Below, piece by piece: positions 8,662 to 17,338 of a stretch of 64,000 nucleotides of DNA. The stretch's first letter is position 1. Each line of letters begins with the position of its first letter. The notes beneath the pieces are model-generated. The model did not search any database. It saw only the letters and a list, made by a program, of their open reading frames with translations, and was not told where the DNA came from. The translations under genes were made by a program, and so were the position numbers. Source of the DNA: Salsuginibacillus kocurii DSM 18087 (GTDB lineage Bacteria; Bacillota; Bacilli; Bacillales; Marinococcaceae); the NCBI RefSeq assembly GCF_000377705.1, contig NZ_KB898625.1:248001-312000 (forward strand), read 5' to 3'.

Positions 8662-9312
8662 TTAGAGTGAATCGACAGCTCCCTTTACCGGTGCCGTACC
8701 AGTCACAACTTGAAACTCTTTTCCAATTGTTTCATCGTTTTCTAAACTGGCCACAATCACGCGGGCTACGTCTTCTCTTGGCACTTCATTTCTGTCCACT
8801 TTGCTTGCTGCTTCTACTTGGCCGGTTCCTTCATCATTGGTGAGCAAGCCGGGATGGATAATGGTGTAATCCAGGTCCGTGTCCTTCAACCATTCATCGG
8901 CATAATGCTTTGCTGCCACATACGGTGCAAAGGACGAATTCGCTTCCTGAATCGCTGCACGAGTCGTATCAAACGAACTAATCATAATATACCGTTTCAC
9001 GCCGGCTGCATTGGCGGCTTCAATTGTTTTCACGGCACCGTCCAAATCAATCATGATGGTTTTGTCTTTGCCTGTGTGTGGGCCGGAACCTGCGGTAAAT
9101 ACGACCGCGTCAACGCCCTCCGCTGCTTTTGCCATCGTTCCAATGTCATCTTCGAGGTCCACCACAGCTGTTTCCGCGCCCAGATTTTCAAAATAGGAGG
9201 CCTGCTCCTCTTTGCGGATCATCGCTTTAGCTTCTAAGCTATCGCTCTCCTGGATAAAGGAAACAAGGTGTTTTCCAATTTGGCCATTTGCCCCAACAAC
9301 AAGTACTTTCAT
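8662..9312 (-). CDS. yhfK: YhfK-like NAD(P)-binding oxidoreductase
   Basis: A 216-residue atypical short-chain dehydrogenase with an N-terminal Rossmann motif VVGANGQIGKHL. It has AMIRKEEQ, VVFTAGSGPHTGKDKT, the YVAAKHYADEWL helix and TIIHPGLL, which follow B. subtilis YhfK closely. Such NmrA/SDR-like proteins bind NAD(P)H; substrate unknown. ATG at 9312 is preferred with GGGTGG upstream; a GTG three codons earlier overlaps that signal. It is monocistronic. Confidence 0.85.
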   Translation of the reverse strand: MKVLVVGANGQIGKHLVSFIQESDSLEAKAMIRKEEQASYFENLGAETAVVDLEDDIGTMAKAAEGVDAVVFTAGSGPHTGKDKTIMIDLDGAVKTIEAANAAGVKRYIMISSFDTTRAAIQEANSSFAPYVAAKHYADEWLKDTDLDYTIIHPGLLTNDEGTGQVEAASKVDRNEVPREDVARVIVASLENDETIGKEFQVVTGTAPVKGAVDSL

Positions 9313-9438
9313 GGTCTCCACCCTTTCTATGTGAACGTATTTAACCCTTTTGCCAAAATGGTTTGGCTTCTGAACCGATTATACCCCTCATGTTTGATGA
9401 GGTACAAGCTAGACGAATCGGTCTAGGAAGTGGCCGAG

Positions 9439-9621
9439 GGGGTCTGACACCCGCATCTCCGCCAAAGCGTCCGTTAATCGACAGAACTTCCTTTATTATT
9501 TCCAGGGAAATAAAATAATGACGATTGGTGGGAGTCATCAATTTTAATGATGAAAAAGCAGTTATCATGCGACCGATTGAAGAAACGGTGTCTGACCCCG
9601 TTTAGGTGGAAGCAGACACCG
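9439..9621. repeat. Inverted GGGGTCWGACACC repeats
   Basis: GGGGTCTGACACC (9439-9451) recurs in inverse orientation as GGTGTCTGACCCC (9587-9599), 148 bp apart. The second copy also pairs with CAGACACCG at 9613-9621, giving a stem (9586-9594/9613-9621) that could end the gene at 9636 on the reverse strand. The pair resembles the ends of small palindromic intergenic elements found in Bacillaceae. No gene lies inside. Confidence 0.5.
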
Positions 9622-9635
9622 CCTTTTGACCCTAT

Positions 9636-10373
9636 TCACCACAAAAGCTGCAACAAAAATATATAGCCGAGAACTCCGGTCACGAAGGCGCCGAGACTGC
9701 TGTCACGTTCGTCAGGAAGTTCTTCTTTCAGTACGTTAAGGATGATGGCCCCAGATAAAAAGGCGAAAACTAACGCAAAAATTTCCTCTGTAATCAACGC
9801 AAAGCTTCCTGCCACCGCTCCCACAATAATGGCCGAAGCCAGAATCCAGCGACCATACCGGTCATATGTCTTTTCATGGTGAAACTTTAAGCCAAAATCT
9901 ATCACAAGAAAATGAAGTCCCATCACTATAACGAATAAGAACATTTCGACCCACCCGCCTTCTGCCTGATAAACGAGTAAATAACCAATTAATGAATTAT
10001 AAAAAAAGAATAAAGCCACATGTGCCCAGAACGTGTCTATAACAGGAAGCTTCACTCTCCCTATCTTTTTACGTTTCTTGTGGGGCTTTTTCACAAATTT
10101 CTCGATCGCATAGAAAACAATTAAACCAAGCAGAGCCGTTACATACACATGATGCGCCATGTAATCCAAAATGCCTGCAGGTACCCCCTCTGCCACCGTT
10201 TCCTGATGCGCTTCCAGCTCAGGAAGTATGTGAAGGAAAACATAGGCTACTGAAATGCCTCCCGCAATGGACAAAAAACGGCTTCTGGGAATATGTTCGA
10301 TAAAATGGAGACGCCCGACAGAGATATGCACGACTGCAAGAAGCACGGCCGCACTTATGATCAGCCAATTCAC
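9636..10373 (-). CDS. ZIP-like membrane protein
   Basis: A 245-residue membrane protein with about eight helices. It has VAYVFLHILPELEAHQ in the second helix region, a His/Lys-rich cytoplasmic loop (KKPHKKRKK), and LSGAIILNVLKEELPDERDS near the C-terminus; the HxxPE and E-E-L-P-D patterns recall ZIP metal carriers. The usual ZIP double His-Gly motifs are not clear, so metal transport is inference. The start is GTG with AAGGAGGT upstream. It stands alone; a possible terminator hairpin follows it. Confidence 0.65.
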   Translation of the reverse strand: MNWLIISAAVLLAVVHISVGRLHFIEHIPRSRFLSIAGGISVAYVFLHILPELEAHQETVAEGVPAGILDYMAHHVYVTALLGLIVFYAIEKFVKKPHKKRKKIGRVKLPVIDTFWAHVALFFFYNSLIGYLLVYQAEGGWVEMFLFVIVMGLHFLVIDFGLKFHHEKTYDRYGRWILASAIIVGAVAGSFALITEEIFALVFAFLSGAIILNVLKEELPDERDSSLGAFVTGVLGYIFLLQLLW

Positions 10374-10573
10374 CAGAGATGACCTCCTTCAGTGGGAGGT
10401 TTCCCCTGTTTGAGATTTTTGTAACTTTTTCATACACCTTATATCTCCCAAAAATTATGAGGGTTCACTTGTTTTTGTGTCATTCCCTTCGGCTCAGAGA
10501 AAAGGTTTTAGTAGTTAAAATTGCTTCTGCAATAAACGAGAAGACCGGCTGATATGCTTTTACATACAAAAAA

Positions 10574-10599
10574 GCAGGCGCTTCGTTTTCAGCACCTGC
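10574..10599 (-). terminator. Terminator of the codBA operon
   Basis: Reverse-strand stem GCAGGTGC/GCGCCTGC followed by six T, about 20 nt after the codA stop. Confidence 0.85.
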
Positions 10600-10617
10600 C
10601 CTGACGCCTGTTTTTTA

Positions 10618-11892
10618 TTATTTGGTGTAGTGGACCGGCTCGCCCGGACCGTCGAGCGTTACGGTTGTTTCACTCGGTTTGGTTTCGGCAATGACCTGGC
10701 CGCTTCGAATCGAATACCGCACCGGCGCCTGCTTGCGGATCGCTTCGTATTCATTTTCGGCAGCAACCACAATTAAGTTGGCGGCTTTCCCTTCTTCCAC
10801 CCCGTACGTTTCTTCGATATTTAACGTTTTGGCGCTGTTTGCCGTAATGAAATCAATGCTGTTTACAATGTCTTCATAGCCCATCAGCTGCGTAGCGTGG
10901 ATGCCCATGTGCAGCACTTGCAGCATGTTGCCGGTGCCGAGTGGATACCACGGGTCGAAAATGTCGTCATGGCCGAAGCAAATATTCATGTCGGCTGCTG
11001 CCAATTCCTTTACGCGCGTCAGGCCGCGGCGTTTCGGATACGTGTCAAAGCGGCCCTGTAGATGAATATTAACGAGCGGATTCGCCACAAAATTGATCCC
11101 GGACATTTTCAGCAAGCGGAACAGCTTGTACGTGTAGGCGTCATTATATGAACCCATCGCCGTCGTGTGGCTCGCCGTCACGCGCGCGCCCATGCTCCGC
11201 TCGTATGCTTCCTTGGCGACCACTTCCACAAAGCGCGACTGTTCATCGTCAATCTCATCACAATGAATATCAATCAGTTTATCGTATTTCTCCGCTAAAT
11301 CAAACGCTTTTTCCAGCGAGGCTACTCCGTATTCCCGCGTAAATTCAAAGTGCGGAATGCCGCCGACAACGTCAGCGCCCAGCTTCAGCGCTTCCTCTAA
11401 CAGCGCTTCGCCATTCGGATAGGACAAGATGCCTTCCTGCGGAAACGCGACAATCTGCAAATCAAGAAACGGAGCCATCTCTTCTTTTACTTCCAGCATC
11501 GCTTTGAGCGCGGTCAACTCAGGGTCTGTCACATCCACGTGCGTGCGGACATGCTGGATGCCCTGTCCGATCTGCCATTTCAAAGCCGTGGTTGCCCGCT
11601 CTTTCACATCTTCATGCGTGAGCGATTCTTTACGCTCTGACCAGCGCTGAATCCCTTCAAACAGCGTCCCGCTCTGGTTCCATTCCGGTTCGCCCGCAGT
11701 CAGCGTCGTATCCAGATGAATGTGCGGCTCAACAAACGGCGGAAGAACGAGCGAACCCGCGGCATCAATCACTTCCCCGCTTTCTTCAGTCGTTTCACCG
11801 GCCTGCGCAATACGTTTAATCCTACCTCCGTCCATGACGATATCCCACAGACCTTCCTTTCCTCGTAACGTTGCATTTTCAATTCTCAACAC
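10618..11892 (-). CDS. codA: Cytosine deaminase
   Basis: A 424-residue amidohydrolase very close to E. coli CodA, which converts cytosine to uracil and ammonia for pyrimidine salvage. Visible metal and active-site motifs are [60 protein letters not shown] and [15 protein letters not shown]. The GTG start follows the codB stop TAA without any gap, so the two are translationally coupled. A GGTGGGG ribosome binding site lies inside the end of codB. Cytosolic. Confidence 0.97.
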   Translation of the reverse strand: MLRIENATLRGKEGLWDIVMDGGRIKRIAQAGETTEESGEVIDAAGSLVLPPFVEPHIHLDTTLTAGEPEWNQSGTLFEGIQRWSERKESLTHEDVKERATTALKWQIGQGIQHVRTHVDVTDPELTALKAMLEVKEEMAPFLDLQIVAFPQEGILSYPNGEALLEEALKLGADVVGGIPHFEFTREYGVASLEKAFDLAEKYDKLIDIHCDEIDDEQSRFVEVVAKEAYERSMGARVTASHTTAMGSYNDAYTYKLFRLLKMSGINFVANPLVNIHLQGRFDTYPKRRGLTRVKELAAADMNICFGHDDIFDPWYPLGTGNMLQVLHMGIHATQLMGYEDIVNSIDFITANSAKTLNIEETYGVEEGKAANLIVVAAENEYEAIRKQAPVRYSIRSGQVIAETKPSETTVTLDGPGEPVHYTK

Positions 11893-13155
11893 TTACCCCA
11901 CCTTTTTCAATTCCGGTGTTTCTTCTATTTCTTTTGCTTCTGCCGTTAGTTTCGATAATACCACGTAAATGACCGCGGCACCCAGCACTCCGTTTACCGG
12001 TGGAATGCCCGGCACCCACTGTGAAACGGCGACCCCGCCTGCCCAGGCATATAAAGCGACCCAGTTCACCGCTTTAAAGCGCATTTCGTTTAGTTTTGGA
12101 TAGTTTCTGCGTCGTACGGAGAAATAATCCGCTAAAATAATCGCGCCAATCGGCGGCAGCGCAGCCCCCAGCACATTTAAGAAGTCGACAAAGTTGTTGT
12201 GAAGCCACATCGCGAAAATCGTACCTACGATGCCGTTAAAGATCACGATTTTCTTTTTATCAATCTTGGTAATGTTCGAGAAGCCAAGCCCGGACGCGTA
12301 CAACGCGTTGTCGTTCGTTGTCCAAATGTTTAGCCCGAGGACGAAGATGGCCGGAAGAATCAAGCCCTGCACAAACATCACTTCGGAAATATCCGACTGT
12401 CCGGTCGCAATGACCCCGACCGCGCCGAAAAGAAACATTAACGAATTTCCGATGAAAAAGGCGATCATTGTTGTGGCCACGGCTGAACGCTTCGTTTTCG
12501 CAAAGCGCGCAAAGTCAGGCGTCAACGTGCCGCCGCTGATAAAGGAGCCGATGCAAATCGTAAGCGCAGCCGCCAGACCGAGCGTTTCCACAGGCTGGTA
12601 ATCCATCAGCCCCTCCAGACCGCCGGCTGTCTCTGCGGCTTGAAACATGGACGTGCTGCCGAGAACCGTAATTGCCGGCACAGCCACAAAACTTAACACC
12701 GCTAACGCCTTCATGCCAAAGAAGGCGGTGACCGTCATAAGCAGGCCTGAAATAAAGATTAAGAGATACGTATCAATCCCTGTTGCGGTATGAACCGGAA
12801 TCGCAAACATCGCCACCCCGACCCCGAACCAGCCAACTTGTGTCGCCGCAAGCAGGAAAGAAGGCAAATACGATCCCTTTTCCCCAAACGCATAACGGGC
12901 AAGCAAGTGCGTGGACAGCCCCGTTCGCGCGGCAATGTAAGCCAAAGACGCCGTGAAAAGCCCGAGAATCAAGTTACTCGCCAGAATAACTCCGATCAGC
13001 TCCATCAATGTGAGCCCATTCCCAAGCTCCCCGCCTGCCAGCATACTCGCCGAGAAAAACGTAAACCCAAGCATCACCACAAGCATCTTCCAGAAACCAT
13101 TTCGCTGACTCTGCGGCACTTCCTGCAACGAAAAATCCGAGTCTGTATGTTTCAT
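11893..13155 (-). CDS. codB: Cytosine permease (NCS1 family)
   Basis: A 420-residue twelve-helix carrier of the NCS1 family that imports cytosine for the deaminase encoded immediately downstream. Typical features are the N-terminal cytoplasmic VPQSQRNGFWKM, LSTHLLARYAFGEKGSYLPS, TPDFARFAKTKRSA and NIWTTNDNALYASGLGFSN. The gene is first in the codBA operon and sits behind a PyrR-type attenuator, which agrees with its role in pyrimidine salvage. Confidence 0.96.
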   Translation of the reverse strand: MKHTDSDFSLQEVPQSQRNGFWKMLVVMLGFTFFSASMLAGGELGNGLTLMELIGVILASNLILGLFTASLAYIAARTGLSTHLLARYAFGEKGSYLPSFLLAATQVGWFGVGVAMFAIPVHTATGIDTYLLIFISGLLMTVTAFFGMKALAVLSFVAVPAITVLGSTSMFQAAETAGGLEGLMDYQPVETLGLAAALTICIGSFISGGTLTPDFARFAKTKRSAVATTMIAFFIGNSLMFLFGAVGVIATGQSDISEVMFVQGLILPAIFVLGLNIWTTNDNALYASGLGFSNITKIDKKKIVIFNGIVGTIFAMWLHNNFVDFLNVLGAALPPIGAIILADYFSVRRRNYPKLNEMRFKAVNWVALYAWAGGVAVSQWVPGIPPVNGVLGAAVIYVVLSKLTAEAKEIEETPELKKVG

Positions 13156-13208
13156 GAATGCATTCCTCCAGTTTCATAGTGTGTAAATGAAACTGGTACC
13201 AAGGCCAT

Positions 13209-13377
13209 AAAAAAGCTCCCTGCCATTTCTGACAAGAAGCTCATTTACCTCATGATGAAACCAAAGCGCACGCCGCCCCTGCGTATCAACGTATACACGC
13301 AGCCCACAGCACGGCACTCGGCCACCACCATTCCGCTGTCCTTGTCAGCCTCACTGGACTGAATTAAAGGTACCAGT
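13209..13377 (-). promoter_or_regulatory. PyrR-dependent attenuator leader of codBA
   Basis: On the reverse strand the leader contains AGTCCAGTGAGGCT (13347-13360), which fits the known PyrR binding-loop consensus ARUCCNGNGAGGYU. Downstream is a 12-bp terminator (13230-13241 with 13214-13225, all Watson-Crick or G-U) followed by six T. In B. subtilis, PyrR with UMP binds this loop and favours termination. Repression of codBA by pyrimidines is therefore expected. In addition, ACTGGTACC and GGTACCAGT (13369-13377, 13193-13201) could pair across the leader. Confidence 0.88.
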
Positions 13378-13392
13378 ATTTAATTAATAGTT

Positions 13393-13421
13393 ATTATTAC
13401 AGGGATGTGGGGGACTGTCAA
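13393..13421 (-). promoter_or_regulatory. SigA-type promoter of codBA
   Basis: Reverse strand: TTGACA (13416-13421), then 16-17 bp, then TAATAAT (13393-13399). It lies about 25 bp before the PyrR site, as expected for an attenuator leader. Confidence 0.75.
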
Positions 13422-13464
13422 TGGGAGAGGTTTTATTTTATCCAAATCTTATGCACCTTCAAAT

Positions 13465-14113
13465 TTAAACTGAGGGAACCTCCCCCTTCCTCCTATACAT
13501 CTCCCTGTCCGCATGCTGGATTAATTCGTTGAAGGTATACCCATTTTCTGGATAGACAGCGTTTCCAATGGAGGCGCCAAAGGATGAGAGGTCGACAGGC
13601 TTATTGTTTTCCAGCTTGGTTTGAAAAGTGCGGATAAAGTGCTGCTGCTCTTCTTTTGCAGCGTTGGGTGCGAGAATGATAAATTCGTCGCCGCCCCAGC
13701 GGGCAATGAGGTAGTCCTTTTTCGTTATCCTTTTTAACAGTCCAGAGACATCGCGCAAGACTTTATCGCCTTTGATATGGCCGTAGTTGAAATTGTCGAG
13801 ATCCACGAGGAGAACACCTAGTTCTTCGTTTCGTTTGTCAGCGGCTGCTTTCATTTTTTCAAAGGCTTTTTCCAGGGTTGCGGTTATATGTACCGGTGAG
13901 GGGGTCCTTTTCCAAATAATATTTGGCTTTGTCGTATTGCTTGCCGCACCACCAGGCAATAAGCAGAAAAATGACGGTCAAGACAAAGAAAGTCCATTCA
14001 AAAGGAAGCCCTAAATACTCGTGGTAATAAAAATATCTTAATATATTGAATTCGCTCACCACACCGACTGCCGTGATTCTTCCTCTTAGCCCCACACGTG
14101 ATACTCGCTTCAA
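13465..14113 (-). pseudogene. Frameshifted membrane GGDEF gene
   Basis: Two overlapping reverse-strand frames make one broken diguanylate-cyclase-like protein. The upstream frame gives a membrane segment (FEWTFFVLTVIFLLIAWWCG) and the domain entry DPLTGTYNR; at about 13879 the frame shifts by one base and continues as TLEKAFEKMKAAADKRN to ARWGGDEFIILAP and the C-terminus. DNFNYGHIKGD lacks about five residues where the family has K-x-I-N-D, so the substrate site is damaged as well. I judge it a pseudogene; a sequencing error could explain the shift but not the internal deletion. Confidence 0.75.
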
Positions 14114-14171
14114 TTCGTTGTATGTTGCTTTGCGTTTGAATGTTTCTTGTTACGCTTCATGTCATAACATC

Positions 14172-14287
14172 GAGGACGCCAAAGCCTCAAGCTTAGCGCC
14201 CTCACATCCTACGAACCAGCCGGGTTCATCGGCATCTTTTTTGTCTAGCCCTGACTTCAGCTCGGCGGTGCCAGTGTTGCCGGCCAG
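14172..14287 (-). pseudogene. Decayed copy of the penicillin-binding protein 3' region
   Basis: The reverse strand reads LAGNTGTAELKSGLDKKDAD then EPGWFVG, clearly matching LAGKTGTAELKSALDEEDADELGWFIG of the intact gene at 15022-17037. The catalytic KTG is changed to NTG. After FVG the copy jumps to sequence that lies downstream of the intact gene: 14173-14203 is identical to 14971-15001. It is a partial duplicate with an internal deletion. Confidence 0.85.
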
Positions 14288-14417
14288 TTTTGTTAGCTTT
14301 ATTCTTAGGCCCCCCGACTTAAAAATGAATATACAAAAACCAGTTATCTAGAACGAGCTTTACCAAAGAGAACCAGAACATACATTCTTGATATTTTAAC
14401 CTAATACGCCAAATAAA

Positions 14418-14426
14418 TGATATAAT
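14418..14426 (+). promoter_or_regulatory. Extended -10 promoter of the toxin-like gene
   Basis: TGATATAAT (TG at 14418-14419, TATAAT at 14421-14426) is an extended -10 element with a poor -35. It lies about 60 nt before the start codon at 14488. Confidence 0.55.
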
Positions 14427-14487
14427 GGGCATGTTATAACGTGAATTTGGGCGGGTTGGCTCATCCCCGGAGAAAGGGGGTGATGCC

Positions 14488-14652
14488 ATGAATACTTTTG
14501 AACGTCTAGAGCTTATCCGAGTACTTGTTGAAATATCTACAAGTCTTATCGATACACTCGTAAACAGTCTTTTAGCCCTAGTTACCGCTGGAGCTGTTGG
14601 CGTTCAAGCATATAGGTATTTGAAACACAAAAAAGACCGCCCAAATCATTAG
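14488..14652 (+). CDS. Small hydrophobic peptide, putative type I toxin
   Basis: A 54-residue peptide starting MNTFERLELIRVLVE, with one hydrophobic helix (about 20-42) and a basic tail (YRYLKHKKDRPNH). The MxTFExLxLI opening resembles the holin-like toxin peptides of Bacillus type I systems. The very strong AAAGGGGGTGAT signal is partly hidden: ATCCCC (14463-14468) can pair with GGGGGT (14477-14482) around a 7-nt loop. The end of the gene overlaps a bidirectional terminator and a convergent antisense RNA. Membrane toxicity is inference from architecture; identity to a named family would need a profile search. Confidence 0.7.
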   Translation: MNTFERLELIRVLVEISTSLIDTLVNSLLALVTAGAVGVQAYRYLKHKKDRPNH

Positions 14653-14673
14653 CGGAGACGAGCGGTCTTTTTT
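14629..14673 (+). terminator. Bidirectional terminator shared by toxin mRNA and antisense RNA
   Basis: Perfect 12-bp arms AAAAAAGACCGC (14629-14640) and GCGGTCTTTTTT (14662-14673). The A-tract and T-tract make it work on both strands. The toxin stop codon lies in the loop. Confidence 0.85.
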
Positions 14674-14778
14674 GGACTGAGCCGATCCGCAAAAGGATCG
14701 TTATAACTGGTCGTCCATGTGGTCGCATGGGCGACCTTGTTATTAAGATATAACATTTTGAACTGAATTATTCTTCTT
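14629..14778 (-). ncRNA. Putative antisense antitoxin RNA
   Basis: An inferred RNA of about 150 nt from the reverse-strand promoter at 14785-14813 to the shared terminator. It would overlap the 3' end of the toxin mRNA by about 45 nt, as in TxpA/RatA and BsrG/SR4 of B. subtilis. It contains hairpins GGTCGC/GCGACC and GATCC/GGATC. A reading frame crosses it but has no ribosome binding site. Confidence 0.6.
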
Positions 14779-14784
14779 ATTGTT

Positions 14785-14813
14785 ATCATACTATTCCCAT
14801 TTATTTTCGTCAA
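14785..14813 (-). promoter_or_regulatory. Promoter of the antisense RNA
   Basis: Reverse strand: TTGACG (14808-14813), exactly 17 bp, TATGAT (14785-14790). It is a better promoter than that of the toxin gene, as usual for type I antitoxins. Confidence 0.75.
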
Positions 14814-15021
14814 TAAAAGTGAAAGGCGCATTAAACGATCCACTGACACGCCCCATCAACCGCCGTGATTCTCCTTCTGCTTCCTACATCTCGTACCTCA
14901 CCTTCATTCTGTTCTATCTCTGTCTAAACGTAAGTTAACGTTGGCATCCAGCTATTGACAAATAACAACAAGGACGCCAAAGCCTCAAGCTTAGCGCCCT
15001 CGCAGCTCCTACTAAAGTTTT

Positions 15022-17037
15022 CTATTCAAACATTGCCTGGACTTTCGGCACGACGTGACCGGCTCCGCCTCGGCCCTGCACGTCTTCTACCATCATCGCA
15101 ACAAGCAAGTCTTCATCTTCATAGTCGTAGCCTATGAACCAGCCTAGTTCATCGGCATCTTCTTCGTCCAACGCCGATTTCAGCTCGGCGGTGCCCGTTT
15201 TGCCGGCCAGGGTAATGTTCTCATCATATACATCATTTGCGGTACCGTCCGGGTCCTCGACGACCGCGATTAATGTCTCTTCAATGATTTCGGCGGTGTC
15301 TTCGCCGATGAGGTTTTCTTCCCAGATGTTTGTTTCGCCGTCATCGATCAAGGTCGGCTGCATCATATCTCCGTCCTGGCTGAACGTCGTGTACACAGCG
15401 GCCAGATGAATCGGGTTCATTAACACTTCGCCCTGCCCAAAGCTCGTGTCAGCGAGCAGCACCTCGCTCTCGATCCCTTCATTGCTCAGGCGCGAGGAAT
15501 AAACGGGATAATCAATCAGGTTGTCTTCGGTGAAGCCGAACGCCTCGCTCCAGCTTTCCATTGCTTCGGTCCCCAGTTCAAGCCCTTGTTCGGCAAAATA
15601 AATATTGTCGGAGCGCGTCATTGCTCTGCTTAAGTCCACTTCCGTATCCTCTTCGTTGACGCGGCGCACGCGGTAGCCGCCCCAGTCGTCGCGCTCCCAG
15701 TACTCTCCTTCAATGGTCAGGACTTCATCAGGGTCGAGCGTCCCTTCTTCGATGCCGGCAGCTGCGGTGATCGGTTTAAAGACAGAGCCCGGGACGTAAC
15801 GCTGGCCAAAGCGGTTCAGCATCGGTTCCTTATCGTCTGTCTGCCAATCTTCCCACTGCTCCTCGCTTACGCCAAAGACCATTTCTTCCGGGTCGTACGC
15901 CGGAGTATTCACAAGCGCTAGCAGTTCACCGGTGCCAGGGTCCATCGCTACCGCAGTGCCCGCTTCGCCTTCCATCTCCGCGGCCAAGTCCTGCTGGGTA
16001 CCTGCATCAATCGTCAAGCCAATATCTTCACCGTGTTCGACTTCTCGTTCGACAGGCTCAGCGCGAACATTGCCTTCTTCATCACGAACCTCGATCACCA
16101 CGCCGGGCTCGCCGCGCAGCTCTTCTTCATAGACGCTTTCAAGACCGGATTTACCAATCGTGGAATGCTCTGTATAGCCGTCCCATTCTGCTTCTTCCAA
16201 TTCTTCAGCTGTAATCGTGTTGGCATATCCGGTTAAATGAGCCGCTTTTTCACCTAACGGGTATAATCTGGCTTCACCAGTATTCAAGAGGACGCCGGGA
16301 ATGTCGAGCAAGTCATCCACTCGTTCATCATTTTGTGGCAGTTCTTCGAGCGGTACGAAGCTATCGTCCTGTACCCAATCCTGTGCTAAGGCTTGCTCCA
16401 CCGCTTCCTCGCTGAGTCCGAGAATGTCGGCTGCTTCTTCCTCACTTTCTTCTTCCAGTTCACCCGGAATCAGTCCGGCTTCGTAGATCTCTCCATTTAA
16501 GGCCAATCGATCGCCGTGACGGTCGAGGATGTCTCCTCGCTCCGGTTTAACGGTGCGAGCCTGAACCGTGTCGGAAGCCTCTTCCATTCCCGCAAATAAA
16601 TGATCGTGTCGGAATTCGATCAGCCAATCCGCTTCTTCCTCCTCGTCTTCCGGCTTAACCGCTGTGACTTCCGTTTCATACGCTAGTTCACCAGCCACGG
16701 TTTCCATCTCTACTTCGACCGGATAAGTGATTTCTTCGAGTTCTTCCAAATCAATCTCTTCTTCTTCAAAGTCGCGCGATTCAACGTTTACATCAATATC
16801 CTCCAATCCTGTTTCAGCAGCTATTGTTTCGGCACGCTCTACAAATGTCTCCCTGTCTCCAGCTCCATGGTTCGCAGGGTCAACAAGGGTTGCATACATC
16901 TCTTCATAGTTGTGGGCTTCCCAGCTGTCTGTGTACCTTTCTATTGTCAGTTCAGGGTTGTCTGTTTCGGCTGTACATGCAGTCAGTAAAATAAAAAGAA
17001 GAAGCCCTACTCCGTAGTACGCTTTATATCGCATCAT
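15022..17037 (-). CDS. pbpC: PBP3/MecA-like penicillin-binding lipoprotein
   Basis: A 671-residue class B transpeptidase that cross-links peptidoglycan outside the membrane. It has a lipobox (LLTAC, Cys21), an NTF2-like MecA N-terminal domain (about 28-150), a dimerisation domain (about 160-330, RGDILDRHG), and a transpeptidase domain with Ser418 in PGSVFKP, SDN, and KTGT. This is the arrangement of B. subtilis PbpC and of MecA, which bind beta-lactams weakly. The N-terminal third is extremely acidic. Two ATG codons follow AGAAAGGAACG; I use the first. A decayed partial copy lies at 14172-14287. Confidence 0.9.
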   Translation of the reverse strand: MMRYKAYYGVGLLLFILLTACTAETDNPELTIERYTDSWEAHNYEEMYATLVDPANHGAGDRETFVERAETIAAETGLEDIDVNVESRDFEEEEIDLEELEEITYPVEVEMETVAGELAYETEVTAVKPEDEEEEADWLIEFRHDHLFAGMEEASDTVQARTVKPERGDILDRHGDRLALNGEIYEAGLIPGELEEESEEEAADILGLSEEAVEQALAQDWVQDDSFVPLEELPQNDERVDDLLDIPGVLLNTGEARLYPLGEKAAHLTGYANTITAEELEEAEWDGYTEHSTIGKSGLESVYEEELRGEPGVVIEVRDEEGNVRAEPVEREVEHGEDIGLTIDAGTQQDLAAEMEGEAGTAVAMDPGTGELLALVNTPAYDPEEMVFGVSEEQWEDWQTDDKEPMLNRFGQRYVPGSVFKPITAAAGIEEGTLDPDEVLTIEGEYWERDDWGGYRVRRVNEEDTEVDLSRAMTRSDNIYFAEQGLELGTEAMESWSEAFGFTEDNLIDYPVYSSRLSNEGIESEVLLADTSFGQGEVLMNPIHLAAVYTTFSQDGDMMQPTLIDDGETNIWEENLIGEDTAEIIEETLIAVVEDPDGTANDVYDENITLAGKTGTAELKSALDEEDADELGWFIGYDYEDEDLLVAMMVEDVQGRGGAGHVVPKVQAMFE

Positions 17038-17240
17038 ATCGTTCCTTTCTGCTACTTTTCACGTGCTATGTTTTACACCGTTTGGTTCTTTGCATAATGA
17101 GGAGGCAGGGAAATGGGGATAGAACCTATTCTATGAAAAATGTACCAATTTATCATAGAAAATGGTATGATAATTGTATCTATTTTTATTGTAATATACG
17201 AGGCGCCACAAAGCCATCAACCTACTTTTGTAACAAAAAT

Positions 17241-17254
17241 TGAATGCGCTTACA
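17241..17254 (+). promoter_or_regulatory. Candidate CcpA cre site before the chemoreceptor gene
   Basis: TGAATGCGCTTACA fits the cre consensus TGWAARCGYTWNCW at 13 of 14 positions. It lies about 85 nt before the start codon at 17339, in the divergent pbpC/chemoreceptor region. Confidence 0.5.
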
Positions 17255-17338
17255 CTTCATTGAGTGACCATTCATTCATTACCCAGGGACTACATTGTCT
17301 GTCGTCGGCGCTCGGACCATCATGTTAGGAGGGGTTTT

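Noticed and set aside
14649-14849. 66-codon open frame on - across the antisense RNA
   Set aside because: It has no ribosome binding site and part of it is terminator and hairpin sequence; the RNA interpretation fits better.
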